Origin: Bacteroidia bacterium | GTDB taxonomy: Bacteria; Bacteroidota; Bacteroidia; UKL13-3 | Length of the DNA stretch: 7,729 nucleotides | Direction: 5' to 3' | Assembly: GCA_022402405.1 (NCBI GenBank) | Contig: JAKRSG010000299.1 | Location: forward strand, 1 to 7,729 | In this document: positions 5,434-7,729 of the stretch, piece after piece | How the letters are laid out: each line of letters starts with the position of its first letter | How positions within the stretch are numbered: the first letter of the stretch is position 1 | Position numbers and translations under genes: made by a program | Notes under the pieces: model-generated | Database searches by the model: none | Told to the model about the DNA's origin: nothing | The model's input: only the letters and a program-made list of their open reading frames with translations

Positions 5434-7071
5434 TTAGTAATCCATGCCACCCATTCCACCTGGCATTCCGCCTGGCATTGGAGCTGGATTGTTTTCTTTT
5501 TCTTCTGCTAAAATACACTCTGTTGTTAAAATCATTGAAGCAACAGAAGCGGCATTTTGAAGGGCTACGCGACTAACCTTAGTAGGGTCAATTACACCAG
5601 CTGCAATTAGGTTTTCGTATACTTCTGTACGAGCATTGTAACCAAAATCTGCTTTTCCTTCGCGTACTTTGTTTACTACAACGCTACCTTCTCCACCAGC
5701 ATTAGCAACAATCTGACGCAATGGCTCTTCGATTGAACGCTTAATGATAGCGATACCAGTGTTTTCGTCTTCGTTAGCACCTTTTAATTTTTCTAAAGCA
5801 TCAATAGTTCTGATGTAAGCCACACCACCACCAGCAACGATACCTTCTTCAACCGCAGCACGAGTTGCATGTAATGCATCATCTACACGGTCTTTCTTCT
5901 CTTTCATTTCTACTTCAGAAGCAGCACCGATATAAAGAACAGCAACACCACCAGCTAATTTAGCTAAGCGCTCTTGTAATTTTTCTTTATCGTAATCAGA
6001 AGTAGTGTTTTCAATTTGTGCTTTAATTTGATTTACTCTACCAGTAATATCTTCTTTAGAGCCAGCACCGTTGATAATAGTTGTATTATCTTTATCGATG
6101 GTAATTTTTTCTGCTTTACCTAAGTAAGTTAAGTCAGCATTTTCTAATTTAAATCCGCGCTCTTCGCTAATTACAGTACCGCCAGTTAAGATAGCAATAT
6201 CTTCTAACATAGCTTTTCTTCTATCGCCAAAGCCTGGAGCTTTAACAGCAGCAATTTTTAAAGAACCACGAATCTTGTTAACTACTAAAGTAGCTAAAGC
6301 TTCACCTTCTACATCTTCAGCAATAATTAAAAGAGGTTTTCCAGTTTGAACCACTTGCTCTAAAATAGGCAACAATTCTTTCATGTTGCTTACTTTCTTA
6401 TCATAGATCAAAATGAATGGAGCATCCATGTCTACTTCCATTTTATCTGCATTGGTTACAAAGTATGGAGATAAATAACCGCGGTCGAATTGCATTCCTT
6501 CAACTGTTTTTACCTCTGTTTCTGTACCTTTTGCTTCTTCAACAGTAATAACACCTTCTTTACCAACTTTGGCCATAGCATCAGCAATTAGCTTACCAAT
6601 TACTTCGTCGTTGTTAGCAGAGATAGTGGCTACTTGCTGAATTTTATTGTTATCGTCGCCTACTTGTTGCGACTGACTTTTCAAATTCTCTACTACAGCT
6701 TCTACCGCTTTGTCGATACCACGTTTTAAATCCATTGGGTTAGCACCTGCAGCTACGTTTTTTAAGCCGGCAGTTACAATGGCCTGAGCCAATACCGTTG
6801 CAGTTGTAGTTCCGTCTCCAGCGATATCTGCTGTTTTAGAAGCTACTTCTTTAACCATTTGAGCACCCATGTTTTCGATTGGGTCTTTTAATTCGATTTC
6901 TTTTGCTACCGAAACACCGTCTTTAGTAACGGCTGGTGAGCCAAATTTTTTATCGATAACTACATTACGTCCTTTAGGACCTAAAGTTACTTTTACGGCA
7001 TTAGCCAAAGCATCTACACCACGTTTTAAGCCATCACGTGCATCTACACTGTATGAAATTTTCTTAGTCAT
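5434..7071 (-). CDS. groEL: Chaperonin GroEL (Hsp60)
   Basis: 545 residues, full length for a bacterial group I chaperonin. It forms a double seven-membered ring that, with GroES, encloses unfolded proteins and folds them using ATP in the cytoplasm. The nucleotide site is visible as LGPKGRNVVID (30-40), TKDG with D51, and AGDGTTTATVLA with D86. The intermediate-domain block VDDALHATRAAVEEG followed by IVAGGGVA near residue 400 holds the catalytic Asp region. The C-terminus ends in the flexible GGMPGGMGGMDY tail. No key residue is missing, and the start ATG matches the family (MTKKISYSVDARDGLKRG). It follows groES by 31 bp without an obvious Shine-Dalgarno sequence and ends before a strong terminator, so the pair forms a two-gene operon. 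Confidence 0.99.
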   Translation of the reverse strand: MTKKISYSVDARDGLKRGVDALANAVKVTLGPKGRNVVIDKKFGSPAVTKDGVSVAKEIELKDPIENMGAQMVKEVASKTADIAGDGTTTATVLAQAIVTAGLKNVAAGANPMDLKRGIDKAVEAVVENLKSQSQQVGDDNNKIQQVATISANNDEVIGKLIADAMAKVGKEGVITVEEAKGTETEVKTVEGMQFDRGYLSPYFVTNADKMEVDMDAPFILIYDKKVSNMKELLPILEQVVQTGKPLLIIAEDVEGEALATLVVNKIRGSLKIAAVKAPGFGDRRKAMLEDIAILTGGTVISEERGFKLENADLTYLGKAEKITIDKDNTTIINGAGSKEDITGRVNQIKAQIENTTSDYDKEKLQERLAKLAGGVAVLYIGAASEVEMKEKKDRVDDALHATRAAVEEGIVAGGGVAYIRTIDALEKLKGANEDENTGIAIIKRSIEEPLRQIVANAGGEGSVVVNKVREGKADFGYNARTEVYENLIAAGVIDPTKVSRVALQNAASVASMILTTECILAEEKENNPAPMPGGMPGGMGGMDY

Positions 7072-7102
7072 AATTTTAAATTAATTTGTGTTTGGGATTT
7101 AA

Positions 7103-7390
7103 TTAAATGGTTGCAAAAATGTCGCTCTCACGCATAATTAAATAATCTTTGCCATCTACACTTATTTCGGTACCAGCATATTTTCCGTATAATACGGTAT
7201 CGCCAGCTTTTACCGCAGGTTTGTTACCTTTTTCATCCACTTCACTCACCGAAATTACGGTTCCTCTTTGAGGCTTTTCTTTAGCTGTGTCTGGGATAAT
7301 GATTCCTGATGCAGTTTTTTCTTCTGCTGGAGCAGGCTGAACAATTACTCTGTTCTGTGTTCCTGCAATGGGTTTTAATGTTACTGACAT
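7103..7390 (-). CDS. groES: Co-chaperonin GroES (Hsp10)
   Basis: 95 residues, standard length. It forms the seven-membered cap on the GroEL ring. The mobile loop that contacts GroEL is EEKTASGIIIPDTAKEKP at residues 23-40, with the hydrophobic GII contact at 29-31. QRGTVISVSE, AGDTVLYGKYAGTEI and YLIMRESDIFA give the beta-barrel core and the typical C-terminal strand. The ATG at 7390 is the normal family start. It is the first gene of the groES-groEL operon. It is transcribed divergently from a sigma-factor gene, with a shared upstream region of 197 bp that holds a promoter element and GAGAAAnnnTGACA repeats. I see no CIRCE operator. Confidence 0.98.
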   Translation of the reverse strand: MSVTLKPIAGTQNRVIVQPAPAEEKTASGIIIPDTAKEKPQRGTVISVSEVDEKGNKPAVKAGDTVLYGKYAGTEISVDGKDYLIMRESDIFATI

Positions 7391-7433
7391 ATACTTTTTT
7401 TATTTTATGTTTTTAAGAACAATCCACTCTATC

Positions 7434-7441
7434 CAAAGCTA
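7434..7441 (-). promoter_or_regulatory. -7 element (TAGCTTTG) of the groES-groEL operon
   Basis: TAGCTTTG on the minus strand is an exact TAnnTTTG match 43 bp before the groES ATG, leaving a leader of roughly 35 nt. At the -33 position there is only CTG (7464-7462, 20 bp spacing) rather than TTG, which may mean that transcription depends on an activator or is regulated by heat. Confidence 0.55.
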
Positions 7442-7449
7442 TGCCAAGC

Positions 7450-7522
7450 GAGAAATGCTGACAGTTTTTCACTTTTTGGTTCAGGCCGAGGAGAAAAAAT
7501 GACAAGTTGAGAAAAATTGATA
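7450..7522 (+). repeat. GAGAAAnnnTGAyA direct repeats, candidate operator between groES and the sigma-factor gene
   Basis: Three copies in the same orientation: 7450-7463 (GAGAAATGCTGACA), 7491-7504 (GAGAAAAAATGACA) and a one-mismatch copy at 7509-7522 (GAGAAAAATTGATA). The first two are exactly 41 bp apart, about four helical turns. They lie upstream of the groES -7 element and upstream of, or just touching, the -7 element of the divergent sigma-factor gene, so they could control either. A regulatory role is inference. Confidence 0.45.
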
Positions 7523-7528
7523 CATTTG
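7521..7528 (+). promoter_or_regulatory. -7 element (TACATTTG) for the sigma-factor gene
   Basis: An exact TAnnTTTG match 59 bp before the ATG at 7588, identical to the element in front of scoB. No good TTG is seen at -33. The leader would be about 50 nt. Confidence 0.45.
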
Positions 7529-7587
7529 AATGATAATAGGCAACCGTATTTGAAAAGCATTTGACTACCTAATTAAGAAAACCGTAC

Positions 7588-7729
7588 ATGTTGTATAACG
7601 AATCAGATATCATTAAGGGTTGTTTGGAGGGCGATAGAGCCAGCCAGAAAGCACTTTACGAGCATTTTGTAGCCAAAATGCTTGGGGTATGTATGCGTTA
7701 TGCCAAAGATAGAGCCGAGGCAGAAGACA
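7588..7729 (+). CDS. RNA polymerase sigma factor, ECF-like sigma-70 family (partial, C-terminus off the right edge)
   Basis: The first 47 residues are visible. MLYNESDIIKGCLEGDRASQ followed by KALYEHFVAKMLGVCMRYAKDRAEAED is the sigma-70 region 2.1-2.2 pattern of Bacteroidota ECF-type factors. It contains the characteristic I-x-G-C-x-x-G-D-R start, the LY-x-x-F/Y-x-x-K-M block, and the RYAKDRAEAED helix that contacts core RNA polymerase. Region 4 is outside the window, so the promoter it recognises and any partner anti-sigma factor cannot be judged. It is divergent from groES. There is no Shine-Dalgarno sequence; ATG 7588 is the natural family start. Confidence 0.9.
   Translation, partial: MLYNESDIIKGCLEGDRASQKALYEHFVAKMLGVCMRYAKDRAEAED

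Noticed and set aside
7391..7450. CIRCE (HrcA) operator upstream of groES
   Set aside because: GAGTGGATT resembles one half-site, but the matching TTAGCACTC half at the 9-bp spacing is absent.

Overview
The window looks like a chromosomal segment of a member of the Bacteroidota. The evidence is AT-rich DNA, genes mostly without Shine-Dalgarno sequences, several TAnnTTTG-type -7 promoter elements close to start codons, and typical Bacteroidota proteins: a scoB-type CoA transferase, WG-repeat and KGKL-repeat secreted proteins, GroEL ending in a GGM-rich tail, and an ECF-like sigma factor. Class or genus cannot be fixed from this sequence.

Layout, left to right. A response-regulator gene (minus strand) runs off the left edge. 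It is divergent from a plus-strand group: the B subunit of a 3-oxoacid CoA-transferase, a small DUF3820 protein and a short secreted WG-repeat protein. This group meets, tail to tail with only 15 bp between stops, a minus-strand group. In the direction of transcription that group is a secreted KGKL-repeat protein, an AAA_14/DUF4143 ATPase and a membrane-anchored beta-lactamase-fold serine hydrolase. Further right is the groES-groEL operon (minus strand), closed by a strong rho-independent terminator. At the right edge a sigma-70-family factor starts on the plus strand, divergent from groES.

Most genes are housekeeping or common accessory genes without an obvious shared pathway. The most unusual part is the 120 bp in front of the ATPase gene. 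Two near-identical, bulged, 39-41 bp palindromes lie 52 bp apart, and the first contains the -33 element of a very good promoter whose -7 element ends 4 bp before the ATG. This suggests an autoregulated or site-specific DNA-binding ATPase unit, although a role as 3'-UTR hairpins of the preceding gene is also possible. Two further patterns are not explained by the genes. One is a 9-mer, GGCTGAACC, found five times exactly in 7.7 kb, mostly with an A/T-rich 3' extension. The other is a GAGAAAnnnTGACA direct repeat between groES and the sigma-factor gene.

Several starts given here are downstream of the longest possible reading frame (CoA-transferase 434, WG protein 1428, hydrolase 3014, ATPase 4216), because the longer forms begin with TTG or GTG and, for two of them, overlap the promoter.
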